39,196 nucleotides of DNA from Chromera velia (taxonomy: Eukaryota; Sar; Chromeraceae). The DNA lies in NCBI GenBank assembly GCA_018398765.1, contig JAHBMJ010000700.1, positions 1 to 39,196 of the forward strand, in the 5' to 3' direction. The notes under the pieces were generated by a model. It did no database searches. It saw only the letters and a list, made by a program, of their open reading frames with translations, and had not been told where the DNA came from. Position numbers and translations under genes: made by a program. Shown here piece after piece: positions 9,831 through 20,900 of the stretch (positions within the stretch are counted from its first letter, which is position 1; every line of letters begins with the position of its first letter).

Positions 9831-10590
9831 CGGCCTTCGGCCAGTACAACTCCCTAGCCCCTTCACAGCTGAAGCCCCACAGATATGCCTTCATCCCTTC
9901 ACTTCTAACGACGTCTCTTCTGGAGTGAGAACCTTTACGAGAAATTCCTTTATAGACCGACCTGTTCACGAAGTGCTGCACTAACTTGAATTCTGGCACC
10001 GCCTTGAACCACGCTTCTGGACTCTGACGAAAACTCTCCTTCTCATGAACTAAACTGCGAAGCGCTACAGAAATTTCTGGTCGCCAGCCCTTCTCATACT
10101 CTTCTGTTGTCTCCCTTTTTCTCTTCGTTCGAACAAAATTTCCAAAGACCAACCTTCGTTGAAGAGACCCTCGATCGACTTCGAGGGGATCACTCCACCT
10201 ATCAGGAAGTCCCTCAGAAATGTTTTTCTTGGGAACATTCCTGACCAGCACGCGACAGACAGAACAGAACAAGCACGGATTCTCTCAAAGACGGCCTTTC
10301 GGAGAAACTCGGATTTTCTGGACGACTCCTAGTAAGAACATAGAGATGTTCTTGCTTAACCAGTTCACTGCTCACACTTGGGTACCAACCGCCAAACAGC
10401 TCTTTCCCTCAAAAGGCTGAACCTCGACACCTCCAGGCAACTCAAATTCATCTCAAACCACCACCTTTTCCTTCCTCCATACCTCTTCTCACCCAGTCGA
10501 TTCACCCCTGTCTGGTTGAACCAGTTCGCTCAGAGCGGTACTGAACATGCCCTCTCAAGCAAAAGCTAAGGCGCAGCCCAACCCATAACC
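9808..10590 (-). pseudogene. Antisense coding relic inside the retroelement, unknown protein
   Basis: A 154-codon open frame (10272 down to 9808) has a protein-like mix of Trp, Lys, Glu and Arg (for example WSDPLEVDRGSLQRR, EKGWRPEISVALRSLV). Upstream on the same strand a second frame (about 10590 to 10205) reads DEFELPGGVEVQPFEGKE and KELFGGWYPSVSSELV, broken by TGA codons, with one frameshift between the two frames. The sense strand here is littered with stops. It could be an antisense ORF of the element or a captured host fragment. No domain recognised. Confidence 0.35.
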
Positions 10591-13331
10591 GAAAGCGAAG
10601 GCAGCGGCAAAGGTGAAGGCAAAGGGGCTTGCAAAAGTGAAAGCAAAAGCACAAGCGAAACCTAAAGCCACCCCTCCTATCCCTCAGAATCCCGATAATG
10701 AGCCGGACCACCGGTAAGTCCACAACCAGGATCAGCAACAACATCTCCAACCCCAACCTCAACCCCAGCCCGAACCTCAACAGCAGCAGCAATAAGAACA
10801 AGGACAAGATCAACAAGCTGACCATGAAAACCCCCAGGCCCCTCTGAACCTACCTTAACAGCAGAACAACGATATGGAAATGATTGATGCAGACCTCTCT
10901 CGAGCCCTGCTATCAGCACCTGCATCTGCCGGATCCGGTTTCGCCTCCTCAGCCCACACCTCTCTCCAGAACCTCGATCTGCAGGTTATCCAAGAACTGC
11001 AAAGACAGGGAGTCGCCTTCCATTTCGACACAAATGGGCAGCTCGTGCTCGCATCTCGAGAAGAGAGACCTTCTCCCGCTGTCCAAAACCACTATACCAA
11101 CCTTCAAGATCAACCCAAAGTGAAACTGGACCTACCGATTTTTTTAGGGGAAGATCGTACACAGACCAAGGCATATTGGGGAAGACTCCTTCGTCTCTAC
11201 CAACGTATGGACTGGAACTTCTACGATTTCTGAGATATCTATTTCCCATCCACCCTGTCTGGAAAGGTGAAGATTTGGTATGACCACCTAACCACAGGAA
11301 AGCTTGCTCTGATTACCATACCGCTACAGCTGGAGACTCTTTTCCTCAAAGAATATGAGCTGACCGAAGCAGATCAGGATTCAGCAGAGGAGAACTTGTT
11401 TTTACTAAAGCAGAAGCTGACCGAGTCGATCGATGATTATGCCACCCGCTACCACAGCCTCTGCAATGAATGTGGAAAGGACATTGATGACGTTCAAGTC
11501 TCTAAGCACTTCATCAAGGGCCTGAGAGGCGAGACTGTGAGGGTGGCCCTCCAGATGAAGAGCTACAGCTCCTTCCAGGAAGCGCTCACTGATACGAAAC
11601 GTTATCTATCAGTTGCCTCCTCCGTGACTTCCCATGTATCATCTACCACTGTGACGACAAGAGATCAGAATGTCATAGGAGAGGAAATGACCACTCAGGC
11701 AATCGATGGAACATACAGAACAACCCCCTACCTTGAGCTCCCGTGCGACTTACAAAACCAAACCAAACTCCTCTCGGCAACTCAAACAAAGAGCAACAAA
11801 AACACTGAAGCGTTCATGGGATATGAGGAGCGACCACGGATAGACAAAGAGCTCCTAAAAGCGAGTAAAAAGAAATTAACGGACACTCGCTCGCCTTCAA
11901 AGTCTTTAGCACACGTTGCATAGGTCCAGCTCTCTCCTCATGGTGTTGGGATAGCTGTTCCGATTGATCGTTCTTTTTCTACACCTGTCACCGCTCTGGT
12001 TAATAGTGGTACTGAAATCAGTCTTCTGCACTCAAGGGTTTTCAAACGCATCAAGAAAGAGAACCCTTCCATAACTCCCTTCTCTATTCCTCTCTCTATC
12101 AAAAAGGAAGGAGGCAGCCAGCTTGGAAATGAAGGGCGGGTCATTCTTTCTATTTTTATCGGAGGACAAGCAAAGAAACAGCGCTTTCTTATTTCCCCGT
12201 CTATCAGTCGCAAATGCCTGCTGGGAAGAGACTTCCTCACATGACATGCTTCTTCCGAATCCCTCGAATTTCAGCCTGATCGCTTGTGTTTGCGCGAGAA
12301 TGAAAAAGGGGAGAAAACAGTGGTGCCTCTCTTTTCCATGAATGAACTGAACACAAAAAAGAAATTCCTACCATCCCCTCTCTTCCTTCAGCAAAAGGAA
12401 ATTCTCCCTCCTCAGTCTATTTCTTATATCACCCTGACCTTACCTGAAGACTCTACTATTCCGAATGGAGCTCTGGTCCTTATTGAGCCAAGAGTGGGAC
12501 ACCTCTTCCCTGCAGGTATAAAAGGGGGAGACGCCATCTCAGTGGTTGAAAGCAGACAAGTCAAGTTGCCTATCATGAATGCAACCTAACGCTCCTTCTC
12601 TCTCTCTACCAATCTGGCTCTTGCATGTGCATGTATCTACGTCTCCGAAGAAGGAGACGAACGTGCCTCGGCATCTCAGAGTCTCTATACACCCGCCCAT
12701 CCTCATTTCAAAGAAGAAACAGAGGCTGCAGTTGCGTTAATCAATCTCAATCAGAGAGAGCACACTGATGTGATGGAACAAGGAGACACCCTGATTTCTA
12801 AAGAAGAGGCAGAGGCAAAGAGACAGATAAAGGAAGCAGTCAAGAAAACAAAGTCAATCGGAAATGAAGAAAACAAAAGACTTGAGAGCCTTTTGAAAGA
12901 ATACGTCTGTTTATTTCCAACAAACCGAAGTCCAGAGACAATCAAAGGATTTGAAGTGTTGGTGGAAACAATAATAAACGAACCTGTGTATGTACGTCCT
13001 CGGCCCGTTCCCCACGTGCTCACAAAGAGGGTTTAAGAACAGATTAACGAGTGGCTGCAGAAAGGAGTCATTTAAGAGAGCTTGAGCGCATGGAATGCCC
13101 CAGTTGTCTGTGTAAAGAAAAAGAACGGGAAACTCAGGCTCTGTATTGACTATCGGACGCTCAACAACGTCTTGAAGAAGAAAGTTTACCCCATGCCCAG
13201 AGTGGATGATGTGGTCTCGCAACTGCATAACCACATATAACACTCTGTCCTTGATCTAGCAGCAGCTTTCAACCAGCTGAAGGTGAAAGAGAGTGACACG
13301 GAGAAACTAACCTTCGCCACCAGTGCAGGCA
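10547..13331 (+). pseudogene. Retroelement gag-protease-RT (N-terminal half), stop-riddled
   Basis: One frame runs from ATG 10547 to the deletion junction without a frameshift, but has TAA at 10586, 10715, 10793, 10856, 12587, 13034, 13073 and 13238, TAG at 11921 and TGA at 11231 and 12242. In order: a Lys/Ala-rich basic N-terminus, a Gln/Pro-rich linker, a Retrotrans_gag-type domain (KAYWGRLLRLYQRMDW to KHFIKGLRGETVRVAL, about 11165-11560), and an aspartic protease whose D-S/T-G site reads VNSGTE (about 11998), so the catalytic Asp is Asn. The RT fingers and palm start at [28 protein letters not shown] and the motif-A Asp in SVLDLAAAFNQL are present. It ends after TFATSAG; the YxDD box is absent. 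No zinc knuckle is visible in gag. Confidence 0.85.
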
Positions 13332-14588
13332 GACGTGATTGGACCCCTCAACAAGACAGACTCAAGAAACCAATACATCCTTATTCTTCTCGATACCACT
13401 TCTTGATAGATAGAGGTGATCCCTATGAAAGACCAGAAAGCAGCCACCATCGCAAAGTGCATCGTCCAGAACCTTTTCATGAAATTTGGGTGCTTAATTC
13501 GTCTTCAAACTGATAGAGGCACCAACTTTTTCGAGCCCATCATCCACAGTATTTCCGAGCTCGTTGGAATAAAAAGGGTTATCAGCATAGCATTCAGTCC
13601 GAAGATGCAAGGGAAGACTGAAAGGGTGAATGCTGATGGAAAGAACTGCCTCTCCAACTGCGTATACAAAAATGAAACCGATTAGGATGAGTACACAAGC
13701 TTCTGTGCACATTCCCACAATACCACCTACTAGATCTCCATTGGCCAAACACCATTTGAGGTGCTGTTCGGTAAACCTGTAAATCATCCTGCCCGTCTCC
13801 TCACTAACCTCTAAGACAACAAGGGCATCCTCCTTCAGGACTACGCCAACCTCCTGGTCAAGATGAGAGAGGAAGGAGAACAGCGCCGTCTCCTCTATCA
13901 AGAAGCTGCGGAAAACAGAATGAGAAAGAAATTCAAGAAGGACCCGCAAAATATTTGCGAGTTCATGAAGGGAGATTACATCTGGGTACAACAAGGGTCT
14001 CGGAAAGACAGACGCCTCAGCAAAGGATTGGGTGCCCAGTACGACGGCCCTTTCATTGTTATGGACGTCAAGCTGTCAGGCGCTCTTTCTGTTGAGGGTA
14101 AAACACCACCACCGTCTCAAAAAGACGCTGCAAACCATTCTTCTCTTGCAACGTGAAAGAGTCTGATCAGATGGAGGAGCAGCATGGAGAAACGGTAGAT
14201 GAGACTGACCCTGTCGAGACCATTCAGAATAGCGACGTCGATGACGATGGACGTGAGGTTGATGAAGAAGAGGATGAAGAAAAAAAAGGTCGCCAGAGCT
14301 TCAAGTCGTAAAAAGAAGACGAAAGATAGTGTACTTGCATAAAAGAAGCAGCAAAGGAGTCATGAGTTGGATGAGGAGACGGACAACGACGACCAGAAAG
14401 AGTATATCGTTGAGAAGGTATGCGACAAACGCATCAGATGGGGACGCACTGAATATCTCCTAAAATACAATGGGTACAACAACCTCTACTGGGAGGCCGA
14501 GAAGAACATGGACTGCCCGGAGCTGATGGCAGACTTCCTCAAAGGAAAAGAGGCAAAAACTGTTCGGCCTCGCAAAAGACCGCGATAG
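13332..14588 (+). pseudogene. Retroelement integrase core and chromodomain relic
   Basis: A new frame begins at DVIGPLN (first catalytic Asp, 13332) right at the junction with RT. QTDRGTNF holds the second Asp and GKTERVN the catalytic Glu; TPFEVLFGKP follows. Stops are TGA 13404, TAG 13407, 13683 and 13731, and TAA 13812. The first pair sits where related integrases usually read Arg-Trp. A linker with DGPFIVMDV leads to an acidic, shifted stretch (about 14100-14290, two frameshifts). Then comes a clear chromodomain at 14400-14545 (EYIVEKVCDKRIRWGRTEYLLKYNGY...NLYWEAEKN in outline). The usual K-W-x-G-Y is KYNGY here. The N-terminal HHCC finger is missing. Confidence 0.85.
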
Positions 14589-15222
14589 AAATAGAAAGAA
14601 TGAGTAGAAAGGGACAAGAGATGACGTATTCTGCTTTCTGCCAATCAAGCAGAGAACAGAGCGGCTCTTTTAATTTGCTTTCAACCGACCTGTCAGAAGC
14701 TTTCCCTCCCCTCTCGGAACGTCATCCTCTTGGTGTAAGCGTCGCAAAAACAGCTCAACCACCTGCAGGGTGAAAAATAGAGAAAAAGAGGGTAGTGTGA
14801 GCAACAGCGCGACTAGCGTGCGTTTGTTGGAAAGGTTAATGGGAAAGAGAGCAACAGAGCAAAGAGGCGCCAGGATAATACAGGCAATGGAAGTATACTC
14901 GTGTGAAAAGGTTGTTCAAATCTCTGGTAGAAGGTGGCGAGGGGGTTGAACAAGGAAATATCCACAGGGATAGGAAACAAAGAATCTGTCTTTCCGCCAA
15001 TTACGTGGAAACGACAAAAGTCTGACTCTCATGGTCTCTTCTAAACTCACTTGATCGAACCTCTTTCTCGCTTCCTCCGGCCTTCTCATCACCCTTGTAC
15101 CACTCAGTCCGCCTGGAAGAAGGCATTGCAGACTGATCACCGGCTGAGAAGATGAGAAAAAAAGAAAAAAAAAAAAGATGGGAATGCTGGATTCTGTACG
15201 AGATCCTATATACACTGTACAC

Positions 15223-15226
15223 ACAC

Positions 15227-15278
<52 letters not shown>

Positions 15279-15481
15279 GTATGTGTGTATGTGTATGTAT
15301 GTGTGTATGTGTGTGTATGTGAGTGACACTGTGTGTGTATGTGTGTGTTTGTGCGTGTGTTGTCTTTCTGTATATATATGACTGTGATTATATGTACGTG
15401 TATGTATGTATGCACGTATAACATATATAAATAGATGCAAATGAATGATTAAATGAATGAATGAATGAATGAATGAATGAA
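15223..15481 (+). repeat. (CT)n, (GTAT)n and (GAAT)n microsatellites
   Basis: CT dinucleotides to about 15274, then GTAT/GTGT repeats to about 15418, then GAAT units at about 15453-15481. Confidence 0.85.
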
Positions 15482-15671
15482 CGAACAAACAAAGGAGCAA
15501 ATGAATGACTTTGAATAACGAAAAGAAGAAAAGAGGAAAGTATGAAAGGTAATGAAAAGGAAGCATCCGTACAAACCATCAAAGAAACTGATATTACCAT
15601 CGTTGGACAAAGTTTAACGTTCAGAGAAAATAAAAAGCCGCTGACCACCAAGTTGAGCGAGGGCGGGCCCC

Positions 15672-15923
15672 ATGTCATTGAGCGGAGAACCTCACTGGGG
15701 CGCATGTCTGGAGGGCCCCGTTGCCACGCAGGAAGATCAGGATGTGCAGGACCTTCGATCCTCCCTGAGCTACAGTAACTCCGAAACCCAGAGCGAAGAA
15801 GCTGCCCTATCTGCAAGCAACCATAAGTTAAAAAGGTGTAAAAAGCACATTGTTGAAACAAAAGAAGCGATTGAATCAAAAGTGGACCAAGAAGGTTACC
15901 TAGGCTCCAAAGCTGTGAATTAG
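15672..15923 (+). pseudogene. Unknown coding-like fragment in the retroelement 3' region
   Basis: An 83-codon frame (ATQEDQDVQDLRSSL, HKLKRCKKHIVETKEAIE) with a charged, helix-prone composition and stop TAG 15921-15923. Upstream, another frame (15542-15778) is also open, suggesting a frameshifted relic. No family recognised. Confidence 0.25.
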
Positions 15924-16349
15924 GCCTCCGCAGGCTGTCAAACATTCGGTATCCTTGTCGTTGCGTCTCCAAATGAGCTAGGCTCAGGCTGCAAGCTGTT
16001 GAACACAGTTGCCAGCAAGAACTCTGACTGACTTAACATTGTCAGAGACGGCTGCTTGCAGAGCTTGTGTTGATATGCATTGATGGGCAAATGAATTCGG
16101 AAAGAAAGCTTTGAAGGGCAAATTGAGGGGCGTAGTAAATGAACCAGAACGGTGACGTCGGGGAGGGCGAGGCATTCAATTTGAGCGCTCATGGCCTTCG
16201 ATACCACGCTCACCAGGGCGGCAAGGCAGGACGATGCAAACCCATCTGATCCTCCTTGGCCGACCCGGGCCGGCCCATGCAGTGATGTTTGTAATTGCCG
16301 GTATGCATGGTGGCGCCTTTCATAATATATGACTGACCATGATGTTTAT

Positions 16350-16392
16350 GAGAGGGACGCCTCTCTAAACGGTTGCGAGAGGGACGCCTCTC
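16350..16392. repeat. Two copies of hairpin GAGAGGGACGCCTCTC
   Basis: Perfect 6-bp arms around GACG at 16350-16365 and again at 16377-16392, a 27-nt period. Confidence 0.7.
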
Positions 16393-16500
16393 CAACCATC
16401 CGTTGCGTAAAGATACTTCAGTGTGCTACAGATAGGAAAACTCTTCTAAACGATACGCTCTGCAACAAACAGAGATACGGAGAGATACCGGGAGAATCAG

Positions 16501-16818
16501 TTTGAGAGACACGTGCTCAAGTTTTGGGATACAAGGATCCTCGTCTGGTGTGGAATCTCAGTTCAAGAAGATTCACAACGGTATCGGCACAGACAACGTC
16601 AGAAGATCCACGAGAAAATGCAAAACGACGAAACCTGCCTCCTCGTCCGGACGCACGACATCGCAAAGGATGCGCCACTGGAAGTACATCACACCGAGGT
16701 GCTCAACATCCATTACAAGTAGGAGTAGGAGTTTTCCTTTAAGAAAGAAAACGAATGGGAGACGGCGACGATTGTCGTGAACATCGGTGTCAGTTCGCAT
16801 AAAGTTAAAGGTGTGTAA
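16501..16818 (+). pseudogene. Small 3' ORF relic upstream of the 3' LTR
   Basis: An open frame (FWDTRILVWCGISVQEDSQ, then ETCLLVRTHDIAKDAPLEV) shows C/G-ending codons like a real gene. It is cut by two TAG codons at 16720 and 16726 but stays readable (FSFKKENEWETATIVVNIG) to TAA at 16816. It occupies the position of an env-like or accessory ORF; no similarity to a known envelope is evident. Confidence 0.4.
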
Positions 16819-17007
16819 ATTTGCGGGTATTGCGTACGTTAAGGTGGCGCTGTCACGGCCAGCATGGATGCACATGCATATACAGGGGCCATCCATCAGG
16901 GCAGGCCGCGCGTACTGAAACCGCCGTGAGCGGCTTCAACGTTTTGTTTTAAAATCCAGGAGTCTAGCTATTTTTAACAGGGATTGTATGCCACAGTGGG
17001 TCTGTGC

Positions 17008-17015
17008 AAGGGGAA
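17008..17015 (+). promoter_or_regulatory. Putative polypurine tract
   Basis: AAGGGGAA, 2 nt before the TG of the 3' LTR. A near copy (CAAAGGGGA, about 17057-17065) followed by TTATGTTGAG recurs within the LTR itself. Confidence 0.5.
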
Positions 17016-17017
17016 TA

Positions 17018-17572
17018 TGTTATGTTGAGACCGTCATGGAATATGGTCTTGTGCAAAGGGGACATATTATGTTGAGCTTTATATATTGTAGAATTCTTTA
17101 AGTTACGGGGTGTACGTACTTCGACCGTTTGCTCAGCAAACAATAACCGAATATTCGGATCGGTGCATTATTCAGGTTTGGAAGAACAAGAACCGATTAT
17201 TCGGGTTGAAAGTATTGCATTCAAAGCCGATTAATCGGATCCGCAAATTATGTGGATCATCTGCACATATGGACATCCGAAGTTGAGGATCGTTCGCACT
17301 TGTGGAAACCTGCACAACATAGCACAACAAATACAAAAAATGGAAAATGAAAAGCAAACGATCGGAATCGAGATGAAAAACTGAAGAACTGGTATCGATA
17401 GTCATGACGATTTACGAATTCATGAATCGAACTTTTGAGCAAATCTCCATTAAACTCTTAAAGAACCCTTCAGACCTTCTAATTTGAAACTCGTTATCAC
17501 TACCGACCCTTAACAGTGCAGTTCTGACTAAATCTGTTCCTCTCTGACACGAAGTCAAAGTAAGACAGATCA
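17018..17572 (+). repeat. 3' LTR
   Basis: Full-length partner of 8145-8698, same orientation. It retains CCGAATATTCGG (17147-17158) and CCGATTAATCGG (17227-17238). Small indels: an extra copy of an ACAACATAGC-type word, and loss of half the 20-bp palindrome. Confidence 0.9.
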
Positions 17573-17661
17573 ATGACGAGTTGGCCTAGGAGTTGGTGAC
17601 AGTGTCTTATAGGCCTTAGGGCACTAGGGCCCTAGCCAGGGAGGGCTCAAGGGCCCTAGCA

Positions 17662-17944
17662 GGGGCCATGCATATAAAAATTCATTTGAGTGTCAGTGGT
17701 ACGCAAACGGGCTTAAAAGGGGGGGGGAGCAGTCTTTGCCAGTCTTTGCGTATCAGCGACTAGGCCAGCCTAGAGGCCAGCAAAGCAAAAATAACCGTTC
17801 TTCTCCACTATTAAAACATTTTTTTATAAGTTAAAAAAACTGGGTTTTCAATTTTTTTAGGGGCGCTGTAGTAGAAAGGGGGGGGNGGGGGGGGGGGGGT
17901 CTTGTGTGACACTGACACTTAAATGAATTTTCACATGGCCCCCC
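17662..17944. mobile_element. MITE-like element with ~30-bp terminal inverted repeats
   Basis: The left end (17662-17697, GGGGCCATG...AAATTCATTTGAGTGTCAGTG) matches the reverse complement of the right end (17910-17944, CACTGACACTTAAATGAATTTT...CATGGCCCC in outline) with few mismatches. The ~280-bp interior is non-coding, contains a poly-G run with an N at 17886 (assembly uncertainty), and cannot encode a transposase. No clear target duplication. It lies about 90 bp beyond the retroelement. Confidence 0.6.
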
Positions 17945-20900
17945 AATAAATCACTTATCACTTATACTTATCACTTATCACATTTCAGTTTAATTAATGT
18001 TTAATCCCTAGTTTAATCCTCATTATCTACACGAGTAGCAACACAGTCAATATCTAACACCATCAATCATATGTTCTGCTAGGTGTTCTATTATAGCTGC
18101 TCTCAACAATTATTTGCTACAAATGAATTCAATATTTTAATACATTAATTTATATGAGCATGACACATAACCGGCAGTCAGTAGACGAGTCAATTAGAAT
18201 AAACACACTGCCAGCCAGGCTGCAGGACGGTTGTGTATGCAGGCAGTGCGTGGCTTGTGCTGCTGCCCCAAACAAAGTAACCTAGCTGGGCCGATGATGC
18301 ATGGCCGGAGCGTCTTTCAAGTTTCAACCTGTAAACAAACGCCGGTTCAATTGAACCCGATCGAGTCACTGAATTCAGGTCAATCGACAAGGATCGACCA
18401 AAGCACATCCGAGAACACACGTCGATTGATAAACGCATTCCCACGCATGTACACGGCAGTCATGCAGCGCGGTAGAGAATGTGTGAATTTAGTGACCTAT
18501 TCAAACAAAAGAAAGAAAGGACGCAAGAGAATCGTGAGAGGAGGATACCTTCCAGCGGGCGCATCTCTCTTCTTATCTCATCCCCTTCCCTTTCTTCCTT
18601 TTCCCAGCTCTAATTAATGGTTCAGCAAAGACCAAATCCACGAACACACGGAACGAAATTGCACACATGCACCTTTCACTTTGTATGCTCAATCACAATT
18701 CACTGACTCACACACATTCACCTACTGGTACCAGACAGAACACTCGGCTGAGTGCCCACACGCGCATGAAAGCTTATTCTTTCAACGAACTCGCACGCAC
18801 ACACACCCACATACACACACGGCCTTCGGGTCGATACACACAGAAGGAAGGGACGAAACAGTGAAAAGGACAGACGGAGCACGTGACACGCGGGACAGAC
18901 AATCTTTTCAACGAGCCTCAGACCTACCCATGCCCTCAAACATGCAGGCAGGCAGGAAAGGCGGCACGCATACGATCACAAGCTGAAGCAAACTGAACAG
19001 GCTACAGTCCCTGCACAGTTGCACTAAAAACGAAAAGACATCTATCAACATTTGCCTTCCCTTTTCTGTATGAAGCCAAGCACCACTTATTCATCCCCAC
19101 ACACTCACGTGCTGGTTCCAGTGGGCGCTCTGACTCCCTCACCCTCTCTACTGTCACAAGAAGGCAGCAGCAGCAGCACAATGAAAGATGGGGAGACACA
19201 CACACCCCCACGCGCTACCCAGCAGGCTGGCTGCCCGCATGCTAGGCCCGCATGACTATGATCACAAAGGTTCGATGTACTCAATCAAACAAGCACGGAC
19301 ACGCACATGAATTTGAAAGAGGGGAAGCTAAAAAAGAGTCACCGCACAGAAAGAAATGGTCTGTTATCGACAGAAAGTACACGAACACACTGAGAGACGT
19401 ACGACCACACTGAAATCATACACACGCACACACAGCGAATAGGTCCATCAGAGTCAAAGAACGGAAAAGAAAGCAACAACGAGACGACCCCAGAGCACAG
19501 AAAGCCACGCAGCCACGCAGGCAGCGAGGGACACACATGCCATGCGGATAGAAGAAAGGTGCAGCGAATCTCATTTTAAGATAGTGGGAGTAAATGTAAA
19601 GTGAAGGAAGAAGAAACGAAGGCAGCATCTCAAATAGACGGAAGGAAGGAATTTTGGCTTTCGCTTGTTCCTCCGTCGTTTTGTGGGAAAGCGCTGCGTT
19701 TCATTCCCACCAATGCTCTACTCTGCTTCACGCGACCATGCAGTAGTTTGATCCCGTCTCAGTCTTGTTCCTCTCTCTCCGAATCAGAAAGATAGATACA
19801 GACATCCGTTGCTTTCTTTTCGTGTTTCAAACAGCATGTGCGGCCTCCCCACAACTCTCCCTCTCTTTTCCTTTTCTGATCCCGCACTTGTCTGCTGCTG
19901 CTCTCCGTTGCTTCTGTTTGCTGCATTTGCACTCTATGTATCGTTTTTGTAATCTGTCTCTTGAGAAAGTCAAAAGAAGGAGACGAGCACCGCTGGCACT
20001 GAAAAAGACATTCAGAGCACGGGCATGAACATGAAAAAAGAAAACAAGCCAAAAGAGAGAGAAAGGGAGAAGGACAGAACGAAAGAGCAAGACGAAATAG
20101 ATACGTGAAATATGTGAGAGGGAGGAGACTCGCATTCATGCATTCTTTCATAAATAGGTGTACGGTGAGGAGAGCCATACCCGGCAAGTCCGTCCGTGCC
20201 TCCGGGAGAGACTCTCCGCTCTTTCTTTCACACACGCACGAATTCCTCTCCACGAATAGACAGACAGTTGAATCACACGCATGAATGAATACGCACTCGA
20301 AAACACAGAATGCCATGAAAGGACTTGAGCATGCAACACGACGCAGTGGACGAGTGATGAATTCGGTTTCTCTCTCTGTCTTTCTCCCTAGCAGACAGTG
20401 AGGGAGATTGTTATCTCATTCTTCCCCTCTCTTCCTTTCTTTTCTTTCTGCTCCCTACAATTTGAATGCAGTGCTCTCTAGTTCTGCATGTGCTTCCGAT
20501 GGAGTCTCCCTCCCGGTCTCTGTTCCAATAGACGCATGAAGGGAAGATGCAGGAAAGGAGGTAGAAAAGGACAGCAAGGCGATGTCTGCTTTTTGGTTTC
20601 CGATGGGGTGATCGAGAGAGGGAGAGATCACAAGACATCGAAACCCTTCCAAACAACTGTCTCCTCAATAACTCATCTCTCGCTCCCTTCCGAACTCTCC
20701 CTCCCATTTCGGTCCATTGAACCGAGGACGAACCAATAAAGCGAACAACAAGAGAGGCAAGTTGTGTAAGAGACAGCGGGGCCCGGAAGAAGAATAATGT
20801 AGGCAGAATAAGGGAAGCCAGCAAGACAGTAGATGGAAAGAAAGCGCGAAGCAGATTTTTCGACCTGTGGTTTTTTCAACATTCACAAATCTGGTAATGT

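Larger units (their letters stand above)
14589..16500. other. Retroelement 3' non-pol region, mosaic
   Basis: About 1.9 kb between the chromodomain and a small 3' ORF. It contains microsatellites at 15223-15481, a protein-like frame at 15672-15923, a 91-codon minus-strand frame at 15938-16213 without recognisable motifs, and the hairpin pair at 16350-16392. Some of it may be nested insertions. Confidence 0.4.
8145..17572 (+). mobile_element. Degenerate Ty3/gypsy chromovirus LTR retrotransposon (~9.4 kb)
   Basis: Two direct 554/555-bp repeats bracket gag, aspartic protease, RT, integrase and a C-terminal chromodomain on the plus strand, the chromovirus order. A PBS-like TGG site follows the 5' LTR and a short purine tract precedes the 3' LTR. 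The LTRs start TGTTATGTTGAG and end AGATCA. By hand alignment they differ at roughly 8-9% of positions, mostly transitions, so the insertion is old. At least 16 in-frame stops, a protease Asp-to-Asn change and a deletion removing the RT YxDD motif, RNase H and the IN zinc finger make it non-autonomous. Flanks (AACGG before, ATGAC after) show no target-site duplication. Confidence 0.9.

Noticed and set aside
10547-14588. Non-standard genetic code in the host
   Set aside because: Host genes here end cleanly at TAA (708), TGA (7130, 35889) and TAG (25613, minus), so a host-wide TAA/TAG=Gln code is excluded; recoding could only concern the element.
15050-15070. B-box-like GGTTCGATCAAG on the minus strand
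   Set aside because: No matching A box or cloverleaf.
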